64,000 nucleotides of DNA from Rhizopus sp. PT2906 (Eukaryota; Mucoromycota; Mucoromycetes; Mucorales; Rhizopodaceae). The notes beneath the pieces were generated by a model. That model had not been told where the DNA came from and ran no database searches. It worked only from the letters and a program-made list of their open reading frames with translations. Within the stretch, counting starts at the first letter, position 1; every line of letters begins with the position of its first letter. The stretch is from positions 47,806 through 111,805 of the forward strand of contig JAMYHX010000091.1 in NCBI GenBank assembly GCA_025529335.1, in the 5' to 3' direction. Of the stretch, positions 46,221 to 58,969 are shown one piece after another. Position numbers and translations under genes: made by a program.

Positions 46221-46919
46221 GACAATCATAAATTGGTTTGGTTTAAGCATAATCGCTTATTCACATGATCAAAAAGGCTTTGCCCTCTGTTTGTTCTTAG
46301 GGACCACATCCTAAATAGTCAGACTCGTAAGAGGTATGCTGAGGGATGTCTTTAGAGATCACGCTCAAAGAGGACTATCCTTTCAAAATGGGAAGGATTC
46401 TTCCCAAGTAGCATTCTCTTTTGGAGCATTTCATTGTTCTCTGACTTGATTTGTGAACTGTAATGGCTTTATGTATTTTGTTATACACTCTTTCCGGAAA
46501 GTAAATTCGCCTGTGATCGAAAATAAATACACCCATGGTGAGAACAAAATCGCTTGTCCCGCTCTCTTTGCTCTCGGGCGTGTATCTGAAACGTTCCCCA
46601 ATTGTCTCTTCTTGTGCTCTGGGTTCTCTTTGTCCTCCGTTCCTTTTTTTTTTGTTTAAACTATCCTGGGTAGTTATCGCTACCCTCCCCAGAATGCACC
46701 TTGGTGGTAAGTAAAACTAATATTAGGGTATAGTTCTAATACTAGCATACTTTTTCTCTCTCTTTTGACATGATGTCGTTTTATTCAAACATATTTTTCT
46801 TTGTCGTCTTTTTACGCAAATAATTTTTTTATTTTATGACAACGTTTTATAAAATTAATGTCAGTAATTAATAAAAATACAGTAGATAACAGCTGGCTCA
46901 TGTAAGAAAAAAAAAACTA
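46221..46919. other. intergenic, no gene seen
   Basis: This stretch between the repeat unit and the MULE relic holds only short frames (for example 46453-46659) without recognisable content. Confidence 0.5.
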
Positions 46920-46923
46920 TCGG

Positions 46924-48560
46924 CTATTCGTCATCTCTATCAGATTCAATGATCAAGACATCTTCAGAAAGGCCTGAAAGCGAGCGGTTATTTCTTTCAA
47001 CGGGGTAGGAGAACATATTATCCTTATTCCAGTAAGTATTGAATTCTTCTATGCAACAAGGGAAAGCAAATAAACAATAAAGCACATGTATCCATTGCTT
47101 CTGAATTTTTCTACCCACTTTGACCGAAATCTAATGGATATTGTTTTCATTTTGCAATACCAATGGCTTCGGACTGCGCTGCTTCGACTTGTCTGTCATA
47201 TAATCAATAGGCAGATACGTCACTGCTTTCACATTGCTGTTATTGCTGTAGATACAAACAGGGAGCACAGTAAGTATCTGCTACCACTTGTGTACACTCA
47301 GGAGTATAAAAGAATCTGTCACCGGAGTATTTTGAACAACGTGTGGTTGTGGCCCAGTCAATACGGTTTTCAATATTCTTCTTTAGATGGTCCAGGTCTT
47401 GAAACAAAAAGTTTTCGCGGTAAACATTTTTGTATTTTTCGAATACATGAAGCATCTTTCCTTTTACTCTAGGAAACATATTCTCATTCTTCTCCATCAT
47501 TTCAGCAACTACTCTGTAGCCACACCAGCCATCACCTTTGGGATCGAATGTGTACAAAACAGCATTTTTCTTGATCAACGAGACAACATTATCTTCATCA
47601 GTATCGTCAATTTTTCTTTTTTGTTTCTTTCTTTTTTATTTTTGCTTCTTTTGATATTTTTCTGGCTTTGACTCGCTTACCATACAGAGCATATAAAGCG
47701 CTGAACTTGACTTTGCTAGGTGCTCTATACCTTACTTTTTTGAATAGCTTTTGTAATTGAAAATCTCCATATAGCAAAATATCGACTCTAGTTGCTTCTT
47801 CAATTTCCAGCTGACAATATTTTCTTTCGAAATTGTTGATGAATTCATTAACGTTTCTAAAGGTACCTTCCAAAGGTAGAACAGCACTTAATCCCTTCTT
47901 CAAAGCATGATGAGAGCTTTCAGCTCTTTGCGTGCTTGTACATCCCAAATGGTTAAGCTTGCACGTAATATACCCTTCCCATTTTTCCTTGCATGAAATC
48001 CATTCATTTACAAAGCATTCATAAACAGCTAAGCCCTTGCTGGCATCGACATAGTTGTTTACATTTCCAGTGGCTTCTTGGAAGGCCATGAGCCCGCTGT
48101 TGTACTCTGCTTCTGTAGTGCTGTATATCATCTTGTAAACAGAGTTGGCGTATTCATCTTTTACAGCTACATTTTTAAATTTCCCAGCATAGTGGTCACT
48201 GACATTGTTGAGCATATGCCAGATGCAAAGCAGCTTGTTACTTGCAGGAAATTTCTTGTCCAAGGCATTCATTAACGCTTGGCACTTGTCTGTGACAAAT
48301 ATTGCGTTGATATCTTCGCCATAAGCAACCGTTATAGCATCTAAAAACCACTCATACATGCCCTGAGTTTCATTGCTTACCCATGCAAAGGCAACAGGGA
48401 AAGCCCTTGAGCTACATTCCACCCAGGTTACTTGCACCAGTTACACATATGAGCAACATCTTTGCTTTGTGTATATGTTGTAGGTGACATCCATAACGAA
48501 AACTTTGCAATCAAGATGGTTCGTTTTTCCATATTCATAATTTACAGTGTATTAGCTGTT
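46924..48560 (-). mobile_element. broken MULE transposase with OTU-protease domain
   Basis: On the minus strand, 48437-47607 encodes the DDE core of a Mutator-like (MULE) transposase: FVTDKCQALMNAL carries the second acid, CIWHMLNNV the CxxH motif, and AESSHHALKK follows. The first acid (VMDVTY) is upstream near 48500, behind a TAG and a shift. At about 47620 a shift in an A-run separates the next frame (47578-47240), which opens DPKGDGWCGYRVVAE, the Asp/Cys signature of OTU cysteine proteases. Two further breaks follow; the catalytic His context (NENNIH) remains, with a stop in place of the next Trp. The last open piece ends near 46924. A MULE-OTU fusion is the likely ancestor; it is not functional now. 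TIRs of this element were not found. Confidence 0.7.
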
Positions 48561-51500
48561 TTCCATATGTGCTTTTGAACTTGATTAAGTACTTTCGCTT
48601 TTGGTAATTGTAATACTAAATTATTGGAATTCGCTACAAAATAGAAAGGAGATCTCTGATTTGTTTATAGTGAAAGAGAGAGAGAGAGAGAGAGAGAATG
48701 AAGAATTACTGAATGTGTTGATTTGTAAATGAACGATGAGCAAAACAAAATAACTTGGATGTTTAAAATAAAATTTTATTTACATTTTTATGCACCGCCA
48801 TTGTAATACACGTTACTATGTGATGCCACTCTTCTTAATGCAAATTACGATAAGCTCGTTCAATACTCTTTAAAAGTCAATATTAGCACGAAAATATGAA
48901 ATCTTTTTACTTTTAAAAACATACTAGTTTTTGTTTAACCAATATACAGAAAGACATGGATAAATTTACGATAAAGCAAGGTATCTAAATTACTTTGAGC
49001 TTTTATTTTGGAAAAACGTACAAAAGACCTCTTCTCCTGAAATAAGATTATAGTATACCATGAGTAATATTATGCCAATATTATTTCCAACCACGCCAAT
49101 AGCTCTTCATATGTTGTATTGTAAAACTATGTCAATATATATATATCTTCTTTAGAAGCTATTTCATCTTCAGCCTAACGTCTTTATTATTATAACAAAG
49201 AGCTTAGAAAGTCTGTAATTTCTTAATTAAATTAGCCTTTTTGTAGCGTTTTCTTTGATTTTTCGCTGTTGTGAAAGAGTATTTTTTTTTTCTAATTATA
49301 CTTTGAATTGTCCTCTTTTTTTTTTCAACAATTGATGCATTCTGCATAGTCATTATTTATAATTCATCATCATAAACTCGCATTTTATTTTGAAAAACTC
49401 GGTTAAAATTCTGCAAACATGGTTTCTACTTTATGTTCTTAGGCTATGGCGTTAGTACCGTTTCTTAGGGTCATTCATCAAATATAGTAAGCTACATACC
49501 CCAAGCAAGTGAATCGTTGATGCAATATGTTATTGATATACTTAATCTACTATCTTAAAAGACACAAAAGCTTTATTTATGACATATGAGTCTTTATTCG
49601 AAAAAAAAATAAAGTATTGAAAATGCTGTTATTGGTCGTATTCCAATTAGTTGTCATATAGTATATATACTTCTAAGCTTTATATACATAAATAATATAA
49701 AAATGCTTTTATGCCCATACTATTTTTCATGTTTTGGTGCATTAAATAAAATAGTTTATGGAAAGACAAGCGTATGCGATCTTGGTTTTTTGGGTTAATA
49801 GAGTATAATTATATATGCCATTTGTCAAAAATGGCGAGTATAGAATAATTACAAAATGTGTTTTGAAATCAGTTATAAAGCAAAGTATGTATATACTCCT
49901 TGGACCTTAGTTGCTATCTTTCCACATAATTGTAAGTAGTATTAAAGAACTGAGTATGCTTTTTTGGTTATTATTAAAAAAAATTTCTGTAAGCTTGGAT
50001 AAAACGCATATCTCCTATTCATGAGTGTTTAATTGTGCAGTTACTATAAAACCTTTACAAATATACAGTAAAGGGTGCTCTTATCAATAATAGCTATATT
50101 TAAAACAACCTAAGGTAAAAACACGATAATGTCACTAAATACCCACACATTATTTTAAAAAGCAAGTAGATGTAAGCTTTCTGGGATCTCTGAATGTCTG
50201 CTAATTGCACCACAAAAATTTTTAATCAGCTCATTTAGTGTGACAAGGCCTAACCGCCTGTCCTAAAAAAGAATTTATACGGATTCAAATAATGACTTTC
50301 TTCTTGTACATGTGTTACCAATGTGGCAGAATATGAACTAATAGGGGAGATGGTAGACCAACTGCTATAGTGACAGCGTATTTTTCTTTGAAAAATTCAA
50401 AATGGAAAATACAATACGTGCCTTCCTTTCATGAAGGCTGGGCTCCATCTTTATGCATAAAAGTTAAAGTAATCGCAGATCGCGCGGCGAGGATATATTG
50501 TTTCCAAATATGTCATTTTTTCTGTGATAAGACTTTGTGACATGTTGACAGTTGACATATTCGGTATAGTCTAAAAATGCTTTTCAACCTAATTTAGATA
50601 TGCCAACCATCATAATTTGTAATACGCGCAATGTGTAAACGTATCTTACAATTGGTATTAGCTGTCGGGTTTACAATGTTGACATCTTCTGTTAAATATT
50701 TATAGTAACTTTTCATCAGATTTATACTGAGGGCAAATTTTTATTCACATGATTGGTGAAGGAATATATGTAAATGTAATAATGAGCGTATGTTTTTCCG
50801 TCTGTGCTCGAATAATTTCTTTATCTCGGCATGAAGGCTCTAGAATTTAGCAGATAGTGTAAGACATACGTTATTGATAAAATTGACAAATTAAGAAGAA
50901 TTAAAGTAAGTTTTTTTCGAGATTGTTTATTATAAGCTAAAATGATCTTTTTTAAGAAAACAATGATTAGATTGACACAATAGTGAAATTAAAGCTAAAA
51001 TAAGTAAATAAAACGAATAAAAAGGGAAATGGATGTAATGGTATTTCTTGGCATAAAGATTCGGTTCATAAAATAAACCTTATGCTTTAATATCGTCGGT
51101 GTCGCCATAAGTTCAGGAAGGTATAATCGAAGGTATAATCAACGATGTAATCAAAGGTCTAGGAAGAGCTCCGCCCAAGAGATCGCCTGTATTACCAAAA
51201 TACTACATCTTTCGCCCGACTTTCTAGGGAGACAATAGAGTCTTGCCTCCTCCAATATCATTTTCTTAACACAATTGCATGTACCTAGGATGTAAAGCAG
51301 AGTCATTAGACCAAAAAAAAACTATCTTGGCTTCATGTAGGAAACAGCACCATTAAAACTGCTTTAAGAAGAAAATGAAAAAGACGATTACAAGTTGCTC
51401 AAGTAAAGAGAACTTTCTGTCACGTTTATTAAGAGGTCACAGATTGCAACATGTTCATGTTGATCTTTGAGAATCTTTTTTCTGTGGCTGAATATTTAGT

Positions 51501-51896
51501 TATTAAGAAGAACAGAGTGCCACCAAGTAGGATGTGAACAAATTATATAGGGAGAGAGAGCCCATGACTGTTATTAGGTCTCATACAATGGAATGCATGC
51601 TCTACTAGGGATTGTCATCCCATCAAACACGTTAATCGCTTTTAAAAAAGCCATTCGCCATAATTACTATATTTGTATTTAATAAAAGGAAGAAAGAGAG
51701 GATGACTTGTATTTCTACAGCGTTAAACTATTCTTAGCAACTATTTTTAAGAGTGCAAACTAGACCACTCCCTTCAAATTAGAGTTTCCATGGTTACACT
51801 AGGCAGTGTGGGTAACACGAGAAGCAAGCTTTTCATTTTATTATGTATTACACATTTAATTATATTAAAATTACAAATTGAATATATACAAAATGA
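48561..51896. other. 3.3-kb AT-rich stretch without genes
   Basis: No open frame of note and no recognisable domain on either strand. By eye the GC content is about 25-30 percent, lower than the neighbours. An (AG)n run is at 48676-48698. It may be the body of a completely decayed element, or a structural region; nothing in the sequence decides this. Confidence 0.5.
48676..48698 (+). repeat. (AG)n microsatellite
   Basis: A pure AG dinucleotide run beyond the 5' end of the MULE relic. Confidence 0.85.
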
Positions 51897-53236
51897 TTAA
51901 TGTATGTGCATGTTAGTTTGTTGATTCTCTGATAAGATGCTGCAGTGAATAATATCGTGTCCGTTCTTACCGCATAGAGCACAGTCTAGTGGTAAATCAC
52001 TTTCATTTTCCTCTTCAATGGGTGTATCCAACCTGTCGCGAAACGACCACCGATGACTACAGCGATAATCAGCAGGTGACTGAAAGGGTATTATGCCGTT
52101 GATCTTTATCTGGAATTTTAAATTTTTTATTTCAGCTGTCAGTTTATTGTTGAATTGTTTTTCCCTTCTCAATGACGCATTCAATTCGTGTTCTTTGTCC
52201 ATTTTACTTTGTAACACGACTTCTAAAATGCTAATGTCCTGTAAAAGAGTCTTTATCTCATGATGATGAGACTGCATCAGCTGTGCCTCTCTTTGTTTAA
52301 ATTCATCTTGTAGTTTGATCTTTTCTAACTGCCAGAGCTGTTTTGCCTTTTCAAACTCCTTGAGTGTTGACTCATTTGATTCAATCGCTTCAAGGCCAGC
52401 CTTTCGAAGCTCTTCCTGGTCCTGCAAAAGTTGCTTTGTTTTACTCTTTTCTAGTGAAAGTGCTTCTTCTAGTGCTGCAACTTGGTTTTGGTAATTTTGT
52501 ACAACTGATTCTAGCATTTCTAAACTGTCAATTCCGGCCCTTTTAACCTCGGCAACTATTTGTTCTAGTTTATGAATCTTTTCATCCTTTTCCTGAATTT
52601 CTTGGTCTTTTCCTGTAAGTAGTGTCTCTAGTTCTATCATTTTCTTTTGAAGAGATGGCACTCGACTTTCCTGGTGAAGCCTCAGATATTGATTCTCTGC
52701 TTCCAGTGAGTCGATCCTTTGTTGAAGTTGCATCAATTCTTGGTTGTTCTCGATAGAGACCATTCGTTTAGGTGGTGGTGGAAGTGGTATATTATGTTTT
52801 TTATATGCAACTTTGGCCGATACATGAGGTGTTGAAGGTCTGTGTTGTTTTTGATGATTGTTAACTTTTGTTAATTTTCCAACTTGTACAAACAATCCTG
52901 TTTTGGGAGGACAAAGAAAGTAGCGCTTGCTAAAGAAGGTTAAAAACGTTGCTCACTTTTTTTTATAAAAACGTGTTACCCATCAACAGATCCATCATTT
53001 TTTCCTAATCCTACAGTGTCCAATTCAATCCCAGCCCAGGTACCGGCCTTAAAGTCTGTTGCTCCAATATATCTTACTGTACCCAAGAGTGAGTTGATTT
53101 GAACTTTATCTCCCACTGCTATTTTGTTCATTGTTGTTGTTGTTGTTGCTGTTGTTGTTGTTACTGGTGTTGTCAGAGTGTCAACTTGTGAATGAGAAGG
53201 TAATTTACTAAGATCAGTCCATGTCCTTGTTGACAT
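51897..53236 (-). CDS. CLIP-170/Bik1-type CAP-Gly microtubule plus-end protein
   Basis: CLIP-170 proteins track growing microtubule ends and load dynein. Exons on the minus strand: 53236-52980 and 52929-51897; 429 residues. The CAP-Gly domain covers about residues 38-105, with GTWAGIELD and the tubulin-tail-binding GKNDGSVDG motif; the intron splits the last Gly codon. A coiled coil follows (about 130-370). The C-terminus has one zinc knuckle, CALCGKNGHDIIHC (CX2CX4HX4C), the CLIP-170 metal-binding tail that recruits dynactin or LIS1. The single CAP-Gly is as in yeast Bik1. A Thr run precedes the domain. CLASP, a known CLIP partner, is also in the window, 50 kb away. Confidence 0.92.
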
Positions 53237-53858
53237 GACTCTATTTATATAAATATATATATATAAAAAAAAAGAAGTAAAGAAAAAAAAAAAGTTAAAA
53301 ATAAATCTGATTTAAATCTTTAACTCATCGTGCTTCGAATTTTATACGTGTGTGCATTGAACTTTCATGCAGGTTCTTTCTTTTCTGCCTCATTCTTTCT
53401 CTTTCTTTCTTTCTTTCTTTCTCTCCTTTTATTTCTGTAACAAAGAAAATTACCTCAATTCCCTCTCAGAAAAATAAAGTTTGATATCGGGATCATCCCT
53501 TTTCTTTCCTTTTTTTTCCATCTGTTTGAATTGTTTAAACTCTTTATATAAAAGGATATTCTAAAGTGTAACAGTTTGCCCTTTTGGACATCACACACAT
53601 TTGGTTAATGAACTCTTTCTTTACTTACTTTCTGAGTTTATTCATCTCTTTCTAGTATGAATGACCCCCTCGTATATGTATACACTATACGCCAAGAAAG
53701 ATATTTTTTTTTTAAAAAAAAAAAAAGGGTATGATGTTTAGGTGGGGTCTGGTGGCGAATTTAGAAATAATTCTAGTTATCTGATTGGATAAAATAATAG
53801 CGACTAACAAGTGTTGTCTTGGCTGTTTTCTTCACTTTTTTTTTCGTATATCCTTTCA
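53237..53858. other. divergent gap between CLIP and RAB5 genes
   Basis: This gap holds a CTTT tetranucleotide run (about 53395-53424) and poly-T/poly-A blocks (53705-53727). A pyrimidine-rich tract precedes the RAB5 start. No gene seen. Confidence 0.5.
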
Positions 53859-54751
53859 ATGTCTTCTACTGTGAACGCTGGAGATAGAAAACCAATCCCA
53901 GTTAAGCTTGTTTTATTAGGTATAAGAATATAAGTGATGTTTATTATGAAATTAACATATTTGAATAGGTGAATCAGCAGTTGGTAAATCTAGTCTAGTC
54001 CATCGCTTTGTAAACAAAGAGTATGCTGAGAACAGAGAACCGACTATTGGAGGTATAGAGATAAGGAATAGGATAAACTAAAACTGACTATGGCTTTTTC
54101 TTAGCTGCCTTTTTGACACAAAAATGTCCAGTTGACGATCGTACTATCAAATTTGAAATATGGGATACAGCAGGACAAGAACGTTTTCACTCTTTAGCAC
54201 CAATGTACTATAGAAATGCACAAGCAGCTATTGTTGTTTATGATATTACAAAGACTGTAAGTAAATAAGAAGTAACGCACGTTCTTTTCTCTCAACTTGT
54301 AGAATAGTCAACGCTAGAAAAAGCAAAAGGTTGGATTAAAGAACTTCAACGTCAAGCACATTCTCAAATTGTGATTGCGTTGGTTGGAAATAAGCTTGAT
54401 CTAGTTGAAGACGATCAGAAGGATGATTCAGCTAGTCGACAGGTATCATATGAAGAAGCATCAGCTTATGCATCTGAAGCAGGGCTATTATTTTTTGAAA
54501 CCAGTGCAAAAAAGTCAACCAATGTTGACTCTGTGTTTATAGAAATAGGTATGTGTATATATACATATATCCATCTATTTATATGATTGATCTTGTATAT
54601 TCTTATTCTATTAGCCAAACATATTCCTCATGAATACCTAGCAAGCAATAGAAATGGTGTGAGAGCCAATGGTGCAGGAAATAATGCAAGTCTTGATATT
54701 TTGCGTGATGCTAATACAAGCAAACAAGGCTCAAGTAATTGTGCTTGTTAA
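53859..54751 (+). CDS. RAB5: RAB5-type endosomal GTPase
   Basis: Rab5 (yeast Vps21/Ypt5x) controls early endosome fusion. Five exons: 53859-53919, 53969-54052, 54105-54256, 54308-54548, 54615-54751; 224 residues. P-loop GESAVGKS, effector [33 protein letters not shown] and ETSAK are present. The AAFLTQ effector region and the switch II wording are Rab5-specific. The C-terminus SSNCAC gives a double-Cys CxC prenylation site. An Asp-rich insertion (EDDQKDD) after NKLDL is longer than in animal Rab5. Some Mucorales have several Rab5 paralogues; which one this is cannot be told. Confidence 0.94.
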
Positions 54752-55428
54752 TATCATGAATATTATTAAAAAAGAAAAGAAAAAAAAAAGGAGAAGACTA
54801 TTTATATATTACACAATATAAATATGATAAAAATATATGTTTTCATGATATCATTTTAATCCAGAGCCCTTTTTTTGGATACTTTGTTATAATTGAAATT
54901 TAAGTGTGTTTATGCATGAAAAAGTAATATGAATGAGGTTATTTAGACGCAAATCAATTACATTGTAGTGCACTACATATTCAAATATCAACCAAATCAA
55001 ACAGATACGTTAGTCTTTTCCTTTTTCTGTGAGAACAATGATCAAGTAGAGAAAGTATTTTAAAAGAGATAAAGAGTTGAGAATAATGAATTCTAATCAT
55101 AACAGGCTATCAATAATAATAATAATAATAGCAAAATCATTAACGATATTCAAACATGGACGGATGGGAGCTGTAAAGAAGTCATAAACTATACATACAC
55201 AATCTTTTTTTCTTTTAAAGGAGTATATAAAAGAAAAAAAAAGAGAGAGAGAGAGAAAGAAAAAAAGAGAAAGAGTAGAAGGGCTTACTCACATGTAATA
55301 ATTATGTATATAAGCAGCTTAATCTCTACTTTTTTTCCCTTTTCTTTTCTTCATCTCATTTCTTAGTTTTCAATCTTTCAAAACTTTCATTTATTTCTTT
55401 CTCTCTTTTTTATATCATTCCACTCATT
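54752..55428. other. intergenic, simple repeats only
   Basis: The gap between RAB5 and the zinc-cluster gene holds an AAT run (about 55112-55130) and an A/G-rich run (55230-55275), followed by a long T/C tract before the next ATG. No gene seen. Confidence 0.5.
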
Positions 55429-56800
55429 ATGACAACAGCCAATAAATCCGATTCTATGCAATACAATAAGCCCAGTGTTATCAATAAGACAACAGTAGGC
55501 GATTCTCAAACAATGACACGAATGCACCCATCGATGAAACGACCTAGAGCACCCATTGCATGTTATCGTTGCCATCATAAAAAGGTAATATAGAGATCTC
55601 TCGTATTTAACAATCCTAATAATGAAATGATAGGTACGCTGTGATGGAATTCATCCCAACTGCACTCGATGTCTTTCCACAGGCATCTTGTGCGCTTATC
55701 CAAGTTCACGTCGCTCTCGTAACACGCAACCGACAAATGTGGATCCATTTATTAACAACCTGTCTCAGTTAGAGGCAAAGATTAGACGCATCGAGACTGA
55801 TCTTGAGTCGCAGCGCAACTTGGTGAGATCAATCTGCGGCGAATCAAACGAGGTCGACAAGACGAGTGCAAGCACATTGACTTCACGCATCATCAAGACA
55901 GAAAAGGATCTGCAAGAGTCTCGCTCTATCGTAGCTCAATTACGCTTACGTGGTGAACAGCGAGCAGCCAGAGGAAGAAGAGCAGCCGCAGCAGCAGCCG
56001 CAGGATCCGTTTCAACATCATCTGGTCATGACAAGAATGCATCATCTTGTTCTGGGAGAAATAATAAAATGGATCATAATGCCGTCAGTAGTACCGGCAG
56101 AACCAAATCGAGTCCAATCCTTAGCAAAAAGAAGTCTAACCAAGCAACTAGCAATGCAACCATGCCAGTGATGACCAATAACTTTAACGATTCGTCCTCC
56201 TTTTATCTGGCCTCATCTTCTCCTTCCTCCTCTGTCGACTTTATGAGTCCGTCTTCGAATTATTACTTTCCTTCATACACGAACGACATTTGCGTGCCAT
56301 ATTCAAACAACTCCTTTCAAGACTGGTCGCTTTTAAACAATCTACCTCGCACCCTCGATAGTAATAACAACACGACCAATGGCTTTGTAGATCCCATGAT
56401 CATTGCTGCTGCTGAAAATAGTATAACACCTCTCTTATCTGTCTATGTGGACGACCCATCCATGATGACAGCCAGAGCACGCGCTTTATCTCATTTACCT
56501 CCTTCTCCAGAACAAAGTCGAGAGAACAGCATCTTGGTGCCTGGTCTCCAGCCTTCTTTATCCTCTACTTCAACGTCTTCCTCAAACTCCTCATTTGGAC
56601 TTGTCAACGAATCCAATAATGCGCTCTATGATGATTCTTATACACAATTTATGAGCAACAATGAAATCATGATGATGGACCAAATGACAGCTGCAGCTGC
56701 AGCTGCAGCTATTGCTAGTAATACCAACACCAATACTACCACTACTAATACTGCTACTACTACTACTACTGCTACTACTGCCACGACCACTGCAAAGTAA
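55429..56800 (+). CDS. Zn2Cys6 zinc-cluster transcription factor
   Basis: Exons 55429-55584 and 55634-56800 encode 440 residues. The zinc cluster is complete: C45-x2-C48-x6-C55-x6-C62-x2-C65-x6-C72 (ACYRCHHKK, VRCDG, NCTRCL). The intron falls exactly between the second and third Cys. A short coiled coil (about 85-120, LEAKIRRIETDLESQRNL) follows as dimerisation element. The rest is Ser/Asn/Thr-rich and low complexity, with an Ala run (about 150 and 395) and a C-terminal Thr/Asn/Ala tail made by trinucleotide repeats. No fungal-specific middle homology domain was seen. Targets are unknown. Confidence 0.9.
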
Positions 56801-57048
56801 TAAAATAATCATCAAATATATACACATATGATTTTTATTCTGTCTTCCTCCTCCCCCTTTTCCTCCTTTTTCGTGTTTTTCTAAAGCATCTTTTCTCATC
56901 TTTTTTACGTCAAAACACAATTTAAGGGTTTTATGGTAAAATAAAACTGAAATCCTTTTTTTTAATAGAATGTATTTATATATATTAATTCACAAAACAC
57001 CCATATATTCTTTCACAATATGTATTTATAAAGTAAGGAGAAGAGGGT

Positions 57049-58679
57049 TTAATTTTCAAGACGACGAACGATATGCCACATGAGATCTTTATGAGTCCAG
57101 TACGAAAAATGTGCAGTCAGTCCACAAAGATAGGGATTCTTATCGACCACGCCCATGAATTTTTCAGGCTGAAGAACAAAGTCGAGTCGACGAGGGAGGT
57201 TATGTTCAAATGAGTCATCAGCGACGGTCGAGCTTCTGGTCCGTGTTGTGTCGAGTAAGGCTTGATCGGATCGACTGATCTTTTCCTCACAACAGATCTT
57301 CTTATTGGACATGGTGTCAAAGGATGAAAAGGAAGGGGAGCGGCCACGTTTCTTGAAAGGGAAGGTCGGTGTTTCGGGAGGTGTTGGGCATTCTTCTTCA
57401 TCGTCGCTTAATGTGACTTGAGTATCGATCGATAGCTTGGGCACTTCATTTAAAAAGCAATCTATGTCTGTCTTATGCAGCTCCTCATGCTTCTTGGAGC
57501 GGCAATCACCCCTTAAGAGCAATGAAATCAAACCACGGCCAAGGTTCCATATATTATGACTTGTGATCTGTTGTAGAAAGGTGGTGGCAGATGAGATAAA
57601 AGATGATGTGAGCTGAGATGAGCATCTGTCAACGAGGACAGCAGGGGTATTCTTGTATGCGTCGGTGAGTAATGGCTCAAAGCGATAACCCTATAATAAT
57701 AAGGAGGGGAGGGGTATAAGCGATCGGCTAAATGATTAATATCTATATATACTCACTAAAGGATCATAGGGATGAAATATGTTTTCAAAATGAATAGATG
57801 GGTCTGGATGGTATACACTGGGGTCCTGGTTTCGAACAATCAGAAAGGCACTCAAAGGGCTGCCAAGAGTAAAGAGGTAATCAGGCTTGAAGTCAAGAGA
57901 TGGGAAATGTAAATCTAGTTTGGATATCCTTTTGATATCCTCAAGAGACTTGTTGGAATGCGCTTGATGAGATAAAATGTCCCAAGTGATGATGCCGCCT
58001 AATCTGCAAGGGATACAGGTAAATTATGTATTCATATGTGCATATCAATATACATTACGAGTAGGCAACAATAGCAATTTTACCACTGAACCCTGGATTC
58101 GCATTCATGAAGTCACGGTAAGATGTATTAAATGTTTGGGTCACATGATTAATGATACTCTGTCCACGGTCATTCGACAGATAAAAGAAGGCATCAGCCA
58201 AGTAATCATTATTGATCATTCTTAAGCCAGTAATGGACCTTGGTGTGACTTGATCCATGATAGCGTCTGTTTCTTCATGTATGTGTTTATGCCATTCGAT
58301 AGGGATATATTGGATATTAACCCGTGTTCCTGGACGATTCATTTCTACGGCTTCATTTGTTGTATCAAACAAGCTTTGTACTATTGTAACTATAAGTAAG
58401 TTTGCCACCCATAAAATACAATGCTCATATTTACAATGTTTTTGAAAGAAGCCAAATTTCTCTGTTTGCTATAGAATGGATAAGTATATTTTTTGTTATA
58501 GATCAGATCAAACTTACTCTGCCAATACCCTATTTATAAATGAATCAGTATGACTGTGTAATCATACAAGAGAGAAAAGAACTTACATGGATAACAAAGA
58601 CGACATGGTCTACTGGACCATCGAATACAGGAGAGGACAATGTCTGTGTTGAGTTAATGTGATGAAGATAGCTTGACAT
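57049..58679 (-). CDS. DDHD-domain phospholipase A1 (PA-PLA1 family)
   Basis: DDHD phospholipases hydrolyse phosphatidic acid or other phospholipids at Golgi/ER/mitochondria. Exons on the minus strand: 58679-58587, 58529-58518, 58468-58435, 58389-58059, 58003-57757, 57690-57049; 452 residues. The start DHVVFVIH joins through a 12-nt exon to GIGR, rebuilding the family HGIG block. The serine hydrolase elbow is IVAYSLGG, with Ser split by an intron (about residue 157). YLFTLGSPLSAFLIVRN and NIFHPYDPLGYRFEPL mark the DDHD region. The C-terminus DFVLQPEKF with FSYWTHKDL is the usual end. The protein lacks the WWE/N-terminal region of larger relatives. The boundaries of the 12- and 34-nt exons are the least certain part. 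Confidence 0.88.
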
Positions 58680-58969
58680 GAAATATGAATATATAAAAAG
58701 AATAAAGAACAAAGAAATATATTCTCTCTTTTATATCTATCGAAACATATGCAAGTATCCTTCTTTATTGACATCCTTTTCCCCCTTTATGCCTTTTCAA
58801 GATACATCTCCTATTCACTTTGTCTCCCTTTCTTTATCTTCTCCTATTCATTCTCGCTCTTGCTCTACTTTTTTACACGTTGTCGTTTTAGCCACTGAAT
58901 AAAGTTCGGTTCGGGAACGTTAAACTGCCACCGCAATTAAGAAGTCACAACTCGATCTATTGAAGAATA

